DNA from: an uncultured Paracoccaceae bacterium
GTDB taxonomy: Bacteria; Pseudomonadota; Alphaproteobacteria; Rhodobacterales; Rhodobacteraceae
Length of the DNA stretch: 64,000 nt
Reading direction: 5' to 3'
Assembly: GCA_951812615.1 (NCBI GenBank)
Contig: CATOSU010000003.1
Location: 124,001 to 188,000, forward strand
Part shown: positions 41,032 to 48,662 of the stretch, piece after piece
How the letters are laid out: every line of letters starts with the position of its first letter
Position numbering within the stretch: the stretch's first letter is position 1
Translations under genes and position numbers: made by a program
The notes under the pieces: generated by a model
The model's input: the letters and a program-made list of their open reading frames with translations, nothing else
Databases searched by the model: none
What the model was told of the DNA's origin: nothing

Positions 41032-41516
41032 GCCCGGATCCTCAGGGCCTGGGCCGGGGCATGGTGGGCGTGACAGATCGCGATGGCCAGAGCGTCGGCG
41101 GCATCGGCCCGGGTCGGGTCTGCGCCGGGCAATTGCAGCCGCACCATATGTTCGACCTGTCGCTTGTCCGCGTGTCCGACACCGACGACGGTCTTCTTCA
41201 CCGTGTTCGGTGCGTATTCGGACACCGGGATGCCGGCCTGTGCCGGGACCAGCAGGGCAATCCCGCGCGCCTGTCCCAGTTTCAGCGTGCCGCTGCCATC
41301 CTTGTTCACAAAGGTCTGTTCGACGGCGGCCAGATCCGGGCCGAACCGGGCGACCACATCGCTCAGCAACCGGTGCAGGTCCAAAAGCCGCGTGGCCAGA
41401 TCGCTGCCCTGTGGCTGGCATACGCCGCTGTCGACATGGCCGAGTCGGTTGCCGACCGCGTCAATCACACCCCAGCCCAATGTCCTGAGGCCTGGATCAA
41501 TGCCCAATATCCGCAT
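41028..41516 (-). CDS. ruvC: Holliday junction resolvase RuvC
   Basis: Endonuclease that cuts Holliday junctions symmetrically. 162 aa from ATG 41516 ([10 protein letters not shown]). Catalytic acidic residues: Asp in [15 protein letters not shown], Glu in VEQTFVN, and the pair in [14 protein letters not shown] near the C-terminus. The frame upstream of 41516 is not protein-like. First gene of ruvC-ruvA-ruvB. Confidence 0.96.
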   Translation of the reverse strand: MRILGIDPGLRTLGWGVIDAVGNRLGHVDSGVCQPQGSDLATRLLDLHRLLSDVVARFGPDLAAVEQTFVNKDGSGTLKLGQARGIALLVPAQAGIPVSEYAPNTVKKTVVGVGHADKRQVEHMVRLQLPGADPTRADAADALAIAICHAHHAPAQALRIRA

Positions 41517-41599
41517 CCGCTGCCTGCCCCGCCCTGCTTTTTGTTGCCTTTTTGATGCAGTAGCACGAAACGCGAACATGCGCCAAGCCCTTCCGCGTG

Positions 41600-41635
41600 G
41601 CACCCGGTTTCGGCCCCGCGTGAGAAACCGGGTGC
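41600..41635. other. Strong hairpin in the ruvC-DUF1127 spacer
   Basis: GCACCCGGTTTC (41600-41611) and GAAACCGGGTGC (41624-41635) are perfect 12-bp arms around a 12-base loop. Neither strand has a U-run after it, so it is not an obvious terminator. It could be a structured RNA or an operator. Confidence 0.6.
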
Positions 41636-41767
41636 ATTTGCGTCGTTTGCGACCTGTCCATGATCCGAAAGCGACAGATTCCGTGTGGATTTTTCGGAAT
41701 GATTTTATGGAATTGCAGAAGGATCGAGATATGCGCGCATTGCATATGAACCATGCAATTTTTGCTG

Positions 41768-41796
41768 CTTGTCGTGCAGATATCCGAAGCCTATCT
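41768..41796 (+). promoter_or_regulatory. RpoH (heat-shock) type promoter of the DUF1127 gene
   Basis: CTTG (41768-41771), an 18-base spacer, then CCTATCT (41790-41796). This fits the alphaproteobacterial heat-shock consensus CTTG-N17-CYTATNT with one extra spacer base. A start near 41803 would leave a leader of about 45 bases. Confidence 0.55.
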
Positions 41797-41848
41797 GGCG
41801 CTTTGTAACGGACGAGATACAGCAACCCAACACCGAAAGGATACAGAT

Positions 41849-42055
41849 ATGGCTGCAATCGATTACACCCGCGTCTCCAACGGCCGCACCGGCCGTATCG
41901 GATCCACACTGGCAAACGCGTTCGGCGCCCTGACCGCATGGAACGATGCCCGCGTGACCCGGAACGCGCTGAGCAAGCTCTCCGATCGTGAGCTCGAAGA
42001 TATCGGCCTGATCCGCGGCGACATCGACGATGTCGCCAGCTCGATGCACTACTGA
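41849..42055 (+). CDS. DUF1127 (YjiS-like) small protein
   Basis: 68 aa, with AAAGGA eight bases before ATG 41849. The C-terminal half carries the DUF1127 signature: [18 protein letters not shown] then [18 protein letters not shown]1127 proteins are small, basic and often RNA-linked; in Rhodobacter sphaeroides a relative (CcaF1) affects RNA turnover and is stress-induced. The RpoH-type promoter and tight terminator here fit a stand-alone stress gene. The role of this copy is inferred. Confidence 0.9.
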   Translation: MAAIDYTRVSNGRTGRIGSTLANAFGALTAWNDARVTRNALSKLSDRELEDIGLIRGDIDDVASSMHY

Positions 42056-42080
42056 GCATCCGGAGCAGGTCCGTAAAAAG

Positions 42081-42113
42081 AACCGCGCGATCCTTTCAGG
42101 GTCGCGCGGTTTT
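42081..42113 (+). terminator. Rho-independent terminator of the DUF1127 gene
   Basis: AACCGCGCGA and TCGCGCGGTT form a 10-bp stem, extended by CC/GG and closed by a TTTCA loop, followed by TTTT. It starts 26 bases after the stop codon. Confidence 0.88.
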
Positions 42114-42209
42114 ACTTTTCTGAAATCGTTTTTGCGTCACTTATTACACGCACACCAACCTATTTGCCCCCGGCACCATTTACCGGAGTTACGGTTTACC
42201 CAATTCTCT

Positions 42210-42554
42210 TCAGCGCAGGATCAGACCAATCTGCGCGGCAACAAACTCGGTCGCCGGTTCGGGCTGCATGACCCATGCCCCGACCTGTTCCACGGTTGTC
42301 CCGCCGGCCAGTCCTGCAACCCGTTCGCCATAGGCTTCGGTCCCCAGGCTCGCCATCAGGAACCCTTTGAACAGGATCAAGGCGACGAAGACCAGAAACA
42401 GGAATTTCAGAGGCAGGCGCACCTGTGCACGCTGCGGCTGGACAACGATCAGGCCATCCTTGCGCAGTTTGGTCGTGTAGCCACGGGACATGGCCTCATG
42501 CTTGCGGTTCAGACGACGCACGCGGCGGTCGAAAAGGGCGTGGTTCTGGAACAT
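42210..42554 (-). CDS. Small single-pass membrane protein of unknown function
   Basis: 114 aa from ATG 42554, with GGAGG five bases upstream. N-terminal 45 residues are basic (FDRRVRRLNRKHEAM), followed by one transmembrane helix (about 50-68, LKFLFLVFVALILFKGFLM) and a periplasmic tail of about 45 residues. No family recognised; similar layouts occur as conserved hypotheticals in Rhodobacteraceae. It lies 103 bases upstream of the prmA stop on the same strand's far side, so operon membership with prmA is unclear. Confidence 0.75.
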   Translation of the reverse strand: MFQNHALFDRRVRRLNRKHEAMSRGYTTKLRKDGLIVVQPQRAQVRLPLKFLFLVFVALILFKGFLMASLGTEAYGERVAGLAGGTTVEQVGAWVMQPEPATEFVAAQIGLILR

Positions 42555-42657
42555 AGCAACCTCCGAACTGGCCCCCACCAGCGGATGAGGAAGAGGTAGG
42601 GCTGAAATGTGGCAGAAATGGGGCAAACACCTCGAACACCCTGAAAATACGGCTTAA

Positions 42658-43530
42658 TCAGGCCGTATTCTCGAGCGTTATCGTCGTCCAGTCACCAATC
42701 ACATCCATTTGCAGGATATTGGTTCCAAGGCCTGAATAAACCTCCGCCACATTTTCGGCCTGTTCGTTCAGAATCCCCGACAGAATCGCGTGCCCGCCCG
42801 CGGACAGCGCGCCGACAAGGTCCGGTGCAAGGGCCACCAGAGGTCCCTTGAGGATATTGGCGAAGACCAGATCGAACGGCGCCCGCGCCGACAGGGCGGG
42901 GTGATCGAAGCCTGCAGCCTCGACGCAATCCACGCGTCCGGTCAGATCATTGGCCGTCACGTTTGTCCGGGCGACGTCAACCGCGACAGGGTCGATGTCG
43001 CTGGCCAGAACCGTTCCCGGCCAGATCCGTGCCGCGGCCATGGCCAGCACCGCGGTCCCGCAGCCGATGTCGGCAACGGCGGTTCGCGCATTGCCGTCCT
43101 GCGCCAGCCGGTCCAGCGCCCGCAGGCAGCCCAGCGTGGTGCCGTGGTGCCCGGTGCCGAAGGCCATCGACGCCTCGATCAGCAGGGGTTCGCAGCCGTC
43201 CGGCACCTTGTCGGCATCATGGCTGCCATAGACGAAGAAGCGCCCGGCCTCGACCGGGGCCAGTTCCCGTCGCACATGTGCGACCCAGTCGGTTTCCGGC
43301 ACTTCGGACACAGTGAAAGGTTTCGCGCCGCAGGCCGCGGCCAGCAGGCTGAGCGCGATCTCGTCCGGGGGATCGACGAAATAGCCGCCGATTTCCCACA
43401 GGCCGGATCCGTCCTCCATCTCGAACACGCCGATCCCGGTCGGGGCCGGGTCCAGCCGCTCCATCGCGTCCCCCAGCGCTTCGGCGGCGGTTTTTCCGGG
43501 CAGGGTGGTCAGGGCGGTATAGGTTGTCAT
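42658..43530 (-). CDS. prmA: Ribosomal protein L11 methyltransferase
   Basis: SAM-dependent trimethylation of ribosomal protein L11. 290 aa from ATG 43530. An N-terminal substrate-binding domain is followed by the class I fold: motif I VADIGCGTAVLAMAAARI near residue 158, SDIDPVAVDVARTNV, and the post-motif NILKGPLVALAPDLV. FGTGHHGTTLGCL near residue 130 is the PrmA-specific loop. The start overlaps the MATE stop by one base (TGATG-type junction). Confidence 0.95.
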   Translation of the reverse strand: MTTYTALTTLPGKTAAEALGDAMERLDPAPTGIGVFEMEDGSGLWEIGGYFVDPPDEIALSLLAAACGAKPFTVSEVPETDWVAHVRRELAPVEAGRFFVYGSHDADKVPDGCEPLLIEASMAFGTGHHGTTLGCLRALDRLAQDGNARTAVADIGCGTAVLAMAAARIWPGTVLASDIDPVAVDVARTNVTANDLTGRVDCVEAAGFDHPALSARAPFDLVFANILKGPLVALAPDLVGALSAGGHAILSGILNEQAENVAEVYSGLGTNILQMDVIGDWTTITLENTA

Positions 43531-44921
43531 CAGCGTCTCCGGAAACGGTTCACGTCGCGCAGGCCGCGCCGGGTCTTCAGGTCGACCTTTGGCGGTGCGG
43601 ATCCAATGCTGCGGATGAAATGCCATCCCCAGACGCAGGCCGCAATGCCCAGCACCACGCCCAGCAGCGCCTGTGCATAAATGACCCCGACGGCGCCGAA
43701 GACGCCCGCGAGCCAGACCGCGACCGGCAGGGTCAGCACCCCGTCGCGCAGCCATGTGAGCAGTGTCGCCCAGGTCGGGCGCCCCAGCGTGTTGAACGCG
43801 GCATTGGCGACAAAGAACAGGCCGGCAAAGAGGAACGCGCCGGCCCCGACATTCGTGAAGGCGAAAAACACGTCCCGTCCGCTCGCCTCAAGCGCGAAGG
43901 CGTCCGCCACCACTGTGCGCAGCGCCAGCAGCACGACCCAGACGATCAGCGTATATCCAATGCAAAACACCACCGCATCGCGGTAGGTGGAGACCAGCCG
44001 GTCATATTTCTTCGCACCGAAATTCTGTCCGAAGATCCCGCCGATGGCACCGGACAGCGAAAAGATGCCGCCGAAGGCCACCACCGTCAGCCGTCCGACC
44101 ACGGCCCAACCGGCCACGGCCTCGTCCCCGAACCGGGACAGCACAGTGGTCAGAATGTAGTTGCCGAAGGGGGTTGCCAGCTGTGTCAGGATGGCGGGCA
44201 CGGCGATGGCCATGAACGGGCCGAGCGTGATGAGGATTGCCGCCAGCCGGGGCCGCGCAAACAGGTCATGTTTACGCGTTGCAAAATACAGGGCCACGAC
44301 CATCAGCAGCATGCGCGAGCAGTTCAGCCCGATTGCCGCACCGTCCAGCCCCAGTCCCAGCCACAGGATCAGAAACGGATCCAGAAACATCGACAACGTC
44401 CCGGAAGCCAGCGTCACGAACATCGCCTGCCGCCCGTCTCCGGCGGCGCGCAACGCGCCGCTGGCGATCAGGCCCACCGCCATCCAGCTCAGCGACGGGA
44501 CGGTCAGCATCAGGTATCGCGCCGCCAGTTGCAGCGTTTCTCCCTTCGCTCCGGCGAGAGACAGGATTTCGAACCGGAACGCGATCACCAGCATGGCCAT
44601 GAGGATCTGCGCGGCAAAGGCGATCACGGCCGCGCTGGCAGCGTGGTCGCGCGCATCCGCCATCTGACCGCTGCCGATGGAACGCGACACGATCGCGGTC
44701 GCCGCGATCATCAGCCCGATGCCGCTGGACACCGAGAAAAACTGAATCGCAAAGGCAAAGCCGATGGCCGCTACCATCCGGGGATCGCCCATCCGCGACA
44801 CCCAGAACAGGTTCATCGCGTCGATGATGAAGACGAATGTGATCCCGGCCGCGCCCGTCAGGGTCATGCGGATCACGTGGCCCATGGTCGAGCCGGTCAG
44901 AAACCGCGCTTCCTGTGCCAT
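43530..44921 (-). CDS. MATE-family multidrug efflux transporter
   Basis: Multi-antimicrobial extrusion family, 463 aa, twelve hydrophobic segments. Exports cationic drugs or metabolites using a Na+ or H+ gradient. It begins FLTGSTMGHVIRMTLTGAAG and contains two homologous halves, each with a family-like NLFWVSRMGDPRMVAAIGFA or NILTTVLSRFGDEAVAGWAV segment. It is 1 base from the MFS gene upstream and overlaps prmA by one base downstream. Substrate unknown. Confidence 0.9.
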   Translation of the reverse strand: MAQEARFLTGSTMGHVIRMTLTGAAGITFVFIIDAMNLFWVSRMGDPRMVAAIGFAFAIQFFSVSSGIGLMIAATAIVSRSIGSGQMADARDHAASAAVIAFAAQILMAMLVIAFRFEILSLAGAKGETLQLAARYLMLTVPSLSWMAVGLIASGALRAAGDGRQAMFVTLASGTLSMFLDPFLILWLGLGLDGAAIGLNCSRMLLMVVALYFATRKHDLFARPRLAAILITLGPFMAIAVPAILTQLATPFGNYILTTVLSRFGDEAVAGWAVVGRLTVVAFGGIFSLSGAIGGIFGQNFGAKKYDRLVSTYRDAVVFCIGYTLIVWVVLLALRTVVADAFALEASGRDVFFAFTNVGAGAFLFAGLFFVANAAFNTLGRPTWATLLTWLRDGVLTLPVAVWLAGVFGAVGVIYAQALLGVVLGIAACVWGWHFIRSIGSAPPKVDLKTRRGLRDVNRFRRR

Positions 44922-44922
44922 G

Positions 44923-46151
44923 TCACTCGGCGGCCTGCGGCAGGGGGCGGTTCAGCAGCGTTTCATAGCCCGGTTCCGGATGCCGCGGGATCAGCAGCGC
45001 CAGCCCCAGCGACACCGCGGCCATGCCGGCCGCGAGAAAGAACACCGCCGCGGGCGAAACGATCCACAGCAGGCCCAGCAGCACGGGCAGGAACACGGCG
45101 GCGATATGGTTGATGGTGAACGCCACCGCGGCGGTGGGCGCGATATCGGCCGGGTCCGCGATTTTCTGAAAATAGGTTTTCAGTGCGAGGGCGAAGCCGA
45201 ACAGGATGTGGTCGATAACGTACAGAATGGCCGCCAGCGCCACGCCCCAGCCAAACCAGTAGATGCCGCCATAGGCGAGGAATACGACGATCAGGCCGAC
45301 ATATTCGAAGGTCAGTGTTTTCCGTTCGCCGAAATGCCCCACGGCCTTGCCCAGAAACGGCGCGGCAACAATGTTGATGATCAGGTTGATCAGGTAGAGT
45401 CCGGTGAGTTCGTGAACTTCGAACCCGAACCGTTCGACCATCATGAAACCGGCAAACACCATGAAGATCTGAGGCCGGGCGCCTGACATGAACTGCAGCG
45501 CGTAATACAGCCAGTAGCGTTTGCGCAGGACCATTTCTTTGCGCTGTGGCGTCGGCGCTTCGAATTGCGGGAAGGCCAGCAGGCAGAACACCGCCAACAG
45601 GGCGGTCGCGCCGCCTGCGAGCATGAACACGATGTTATAGGTCAGCCCCAGCGTGTCCCACATCAGGACGATCAGGACAAAGACCACCAGCGACGTGGCC
45701 GATCCCGCGCCCATGAGCCAGCCCAGCATTTGCGGCGCCCGGTCCTTGGGCAGCCATTGCAGCTGAAGCGACTGATTGACGGTTTCGAAGTAGTGAAAGC
45801 CGAGCGAGCTGAGAAAGGTCAGGATCAGGATCCCGCCCAGATGCGGGAACCACGCGGTAAAGGCCGTGGCGACACCAAGCAGGACTAGGGACAGAAGACC
45901 AAAAACCTGTTCCCGGATGTAAATGATGAAGAAGATCACCAGCACGGCCAGAAAACCGGAATTTCCCGGATCGTGTGCAACAGGCCGATATCCGCCCCGT
46001 CGAACCCTGCCGCCTCGACCACGAAATTGTTCAGCAATGCGTACCACGCGTAGAACGCGATGGGCATGGCCATGGCAGTTACAAAAAGCAGGGCGACGGG
46101 CCGGCGCCAGACCGGCAGGCTGTGGGCCTCGTCGAGCGAAACAGGTTTCAT
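44923..46151 (-). pseudogene. MFS transporter, broken by a 1-nt frameshift
   Basis: The N-terminus (MKPVSLDEAHSLPVWRRPVA, from ATG 46151) and the rest (from GFLAVLVIFFIIYI to the stop at 44923) are in different frames. They join within the CCGG at 45956-45959, where one missing base turns EIPGFLAVL into EIPVFWPCW and a stop. Repairing it gives about 410 aa with twelve transmembrane helices and MFS-like motifs (AVGHFGERKTLTFEYVGLIV). The break may be a recent mutation or a sequence error. It neighbours the MATE gene with a 1-base gap, so the two may form a transport operon. Confidence 0.75.
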
Positions 46152-46209
46152 CCCTGCCCAATACGCCGGTTGCGACAGATTGGCGAGGGTCAAAGCAAGC
46201 ACGCAGATT

Positions 46210-46223
46210 CTGATCTGCATCAA
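46210..46223. promoter_or_regulatory. FNR-like site upstream of YeeE/YedE gene
   Basis: CTGATCTGCATCAA differs from the FNR consensus TTGAT-N4-ATCAA at one base of ten. Its centre is about 70 bases from the yeeE start and 65 from the MFS start, between the divergent genes. Confidence 0.5.
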
Positions 46224-46285
46224 TGCACAGAACAACCCCCGCGCGTAGCAGGTGGCGACTCTGAACGCTGCAAAAGGACCTGTGC

Positions 46286-47347
46286 ATGGATCTCGTCGCC
46301 CTCATAGATCGTATCGGCGAGGCGCCGACGGCCGCACTTTTCGGCCTGATCACCGGCCTGATTTTCGGGATTGCCGCGCAGCGTTCCCGGTTCTGTCTTC
46401 GCGCGGCGACGGTCGAGTTTGCCCGCGGTGCGCTGGGGGACAAGGTTGCGGTCTGGTTGCTGACCTTTTCGACCGCGGTGGTCTGGGTTCAGGCGGCGCA
46501 GCTTCTGGGGCTGATGGAGAGCGCGGATGCCCGCATGATGGCGGTTCCCGGCAGTTGGTCGGGGGCCATTGTCGGCGGGTTGATGTTCGGCGCTGGCATG
46601 GTCATGGCCCGCGGCTGTTCGGGGCGTTTGCTGGTGCTGGCGGCGACGGGAAACCTGCGGTCGGTGGTGTCCGGCCTGATTTTCGCGGTGGTTGCGCAGA
46701 TGACGCTATCCGGTGTCCTGTCCCCGGTGCGTGACAATATCGCGACGCTTTGGATCACCGAAGGCGGGCGGAATGTCGACCTGCTGGCCGCGGCGGGGGT
46801 GCCCCAGGCGGCCGGTCTGGTGCTGGGTCTGATGACCGCGGTGCTGGCGCTGATCCTGTCGCGTCGCAACCGGATCAGCCTGTCGCGGCTGTTTTTTGCC
46901 AGCGGGGTCGGATTTGCCGTCGCCGTGGGCTGGGTGCTGACCTATGCGCTCAGCCAGGTTGCCTTTGATCCGGTGCAGATCGAAAGCGCCACGTTTACCG
47001 GCCCGTCGGCCAATATGCTGATGTTCTTTCTGGAGCCGAACGCGGTTCTGGAATTCGACATCGGTCTGGTGCCCGGTGTTTTCATCGGCGCGTTTCTGGC
47101 CGCTGCCGTGTCCGGCGAGCTGAAATTCCAGGGTTTCGAAGGGCCGACGACGATGCGGCGGGCGATGATCGGTGCCGCGCTGATGGGGTTCGGCGGTATG
47201 CTGGCCGGCGGTTGCGCGATTGGCGCCGGTGTGACCGGCGGATCGATCTTTGTCGGCACGGCCTGGGCTGCGCTGACGGCGATGTGGGCCGGCGGGATGG
47301 CGACCGCGTGGCTGCTGGAAGGGCAGAAACAGCCGATTGCCGCATGA
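46286..47347 (+). CDS. YeeE/YedE family (TsuA-like) sulfur-compound permease
   Basis: 353 aa polytopic membrane protein with about nine to ten hydrophobic segments, two repeats with the family G-x-x-F-G-x-G-M-x-x-A-x-G-C-S/A motif: LMFGAGMVMARGCSGRLL near residue 95 and LMGFGGMLAGGCAIGAG near residue 305. TsuA homologues import thiosulfate, and the conserved Cys residues in these motifs are part of the pathway. The specific substrate here is not certain. Stand-alone gene with an FNR-like box upstream. Confidence 0.85.
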   Translation: MDLVALIDRIGEAPTAALFGLITGLIFGIAAQRSRFCLRAATVEFARGALGDKVAVWLLTFSTAVVWVQAAQLLGLMESADARMMAVPGSWSGAIVGGLMFGAGMVMARGCSGRLLVLAATGNLRSVVSGLIFAVVAQMTLSGVLSPVRDNIATLWITEGGRNVDLLAAAGVPQAAGLVLGLMTAVLALILSRRNRISLSRLFFASGVGFAVAVGWVLTYALSQVAFDPVQIESATFTGPSANMLMFFLEPNAVLEFDIGLVPGVFIGAFLAAAVSGELKFQGFEGPTTMRRAMIGAALMGFGGMLAGGCAIGAGVTGGSIFVGTAWAALTAMWAGGMATAWLLEGQKQPIAA

Positions 47348-47373
47348 TGCGGTGACGGACCGCCCGGACCGGT

Positions 47374-48579
47374 TCAGTCCGGTGCCGGCCCGGCCCGTTC
47401 CCTGAGAAGCTGGTCGAACCGCCACATGCCCCACGCGACAGGAATAAGTACCAGCCCGCCGATCACGTAGGCCAGCGGTTTGTCTCCGAAGCTTTCGAAC
47501 ATCTGCGTGTAGGCGTGGATGACGCCGAAAACGACGGCCGTATTGAACAGCCCGCGATTGTTGCGATGCGCTGCCCGCAGCGCAATGGCCACCAGCGCGG
47601 CGGCCCAGACAATGGAAAACACGCCTTCCGGGATGTTGAGCGCGGTTTCGCGGAAGGCGTCCAGTGCGGTCTGATAGGCTTCCCAGTCATCGGATGTCCA
47701 TGTCCCGGGGCGCTCCGGGCCCCAGATCGTCTGGCCCACCACGTCGCCCCAGAGCGATCCGACCAGCGCGCAGAGATTGGCGACAACGAACGCCATGACC
47801 GTGACGATCCGCGCGTGCCGGGCCAGCCGTTCCTCGTGGGTTGCGGCAACCCACAGGCCGGCCGCGATCAGAGCGCTCATCTGCAGGATGGAAAGCGTCG
47901 GCTCGGGGGAATAGAACGCGTAGACAGCATGCAGATAGAAGGTTCCGGTATCCAGCACCTGTGCGAAGGGCACGATCGCCAACGCGGAAATCAGCCGGAC
48001 GTCCAGCAGCCAGCCGGTGCCGCCGATCAGCAGCGCGGCATAGAGAAAGAACAGGCTTACGGTCAGCCCGGCGATTTCATGCCGGTCCAGCAGGAACCCG
48101 AGCCCGCCCAGATGCAGGGCCAGCCCCAGAACGCAGACGGCCCCGATGACGAACCGGGCCGGGAGAAGACCCCGCGCAAAGCCCGCCGCCGCGGCGGCGA
48201 ACAGAACGAAGCCGGCGCCGGCCATCACGGGACCGGCGATCGTTTCGTGGTTGTGTGCCAGTTCCAGTGCGCCGCCGCCGGTCAGCATGCCGGCCCCGAT
48301 CAGTGCCGCGGCGTTGCCGAACATGAGCAGCGTGGCCGAGCCCCGTTTCAGGATCGCAAGGCCGAGGACGAAGGCCAGCCCGCCACAGATCGCGACGGCC
48401 AGCGCGTCCTGCAGCCAGAAGATCAGCCCGCCGGTGGCCGACAGGATCCCGAGGCACAGGATCGTGTTGATGCCCAGCGTCACCATGGTCTGGCGCGACC
48501 GGGCTTCAATCTCTGCCGCCTGTGGGGTGGTGATGATGCCGTCGGCCACGAGGGTTTCGGTGTCGGCAACCACATGCAT
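47374..48579 (-). CDS. Polytopic membrane protein (DUF2157-like)
   Basis: 401 aa from ATG 48579, with GGAGGA six bases upstream. A short cytoplasmic start (VADGIITTPQAAEIEARSRQ), typical of DUF2157 proteins, is followed by about eleven or twelve transmembrane segments. The C-terminal portion includes an extramembrane WTSDDWEAYQTALDAFRE segment. No function is established for the family. It stands between priA and a convergent yeeE gene. Confidence 0.72.
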   Translation of the reverse strand: MHVVADTETLVADGIITTPQAAEIEARSRQTMVTLGINTILCLGILSATGGLIFWLQDALAVAICGGLAFVLGLAILKRGSATLLMFGNAAALIGAGMLTGGGALELAHNHETIAGPVMAGAGFVLFAAAAAGFARGLLPARFVIGAVCVLGLALHLGGLGFLLDRHEIAGLTVSLFFLYAALLIGGTGWLLDVRLISALAIVPFAQVLDTGTFYLHAVYAFYSPEPTLSILQMSALIAAGLWVAATHEERLARHARIVTVMAFVVANLCALVGSLWGDVVGQTIWGPERPGTWTSDDWEAYQTALDAFRETALNIPEGVFSIVWAAALVAIALRAAHRNNRGLFNTAVVFGVIHAYTQMFESFGDKPLAYVIGGLVLIPVAWGMWRFDQLLRERAGPAPD

Positions 48580-48662
48580 GTGCTGTCCTCCCGCTGGGTC
48601 GGTGTCAGTAACACGCGCGGTGGGCGTCCCGGTCAACCCTGTCGGCAGTCAGTGCGACGCTG

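Larger units (their letters stand above)
41517..41848. other. 332-base gene-free region between ruvC and the DUF1127 gene
   Basis: Divergent intergenic region. It holds a 12-bp perfect hairpin (41600-41635), an AT-rich inverted repeat ATTGCAT-N7-ATGCAAT (41739-41759) and the RpoH-like promoter at 41768-41796. No conserved open reading frame was seen; a 33-codon frame at 41707 has no ribosome-binding site. Confidence 0.6.

Noticed and set aside
41739-41767. ATTGCAT-N7-ATGCAAT hairpin plus TTTT as a terminator
   Set aside because: The stem is AT-rich and only 7 bp, and nothing upstream on the plus strand needs terminating; it may be an operator instead.
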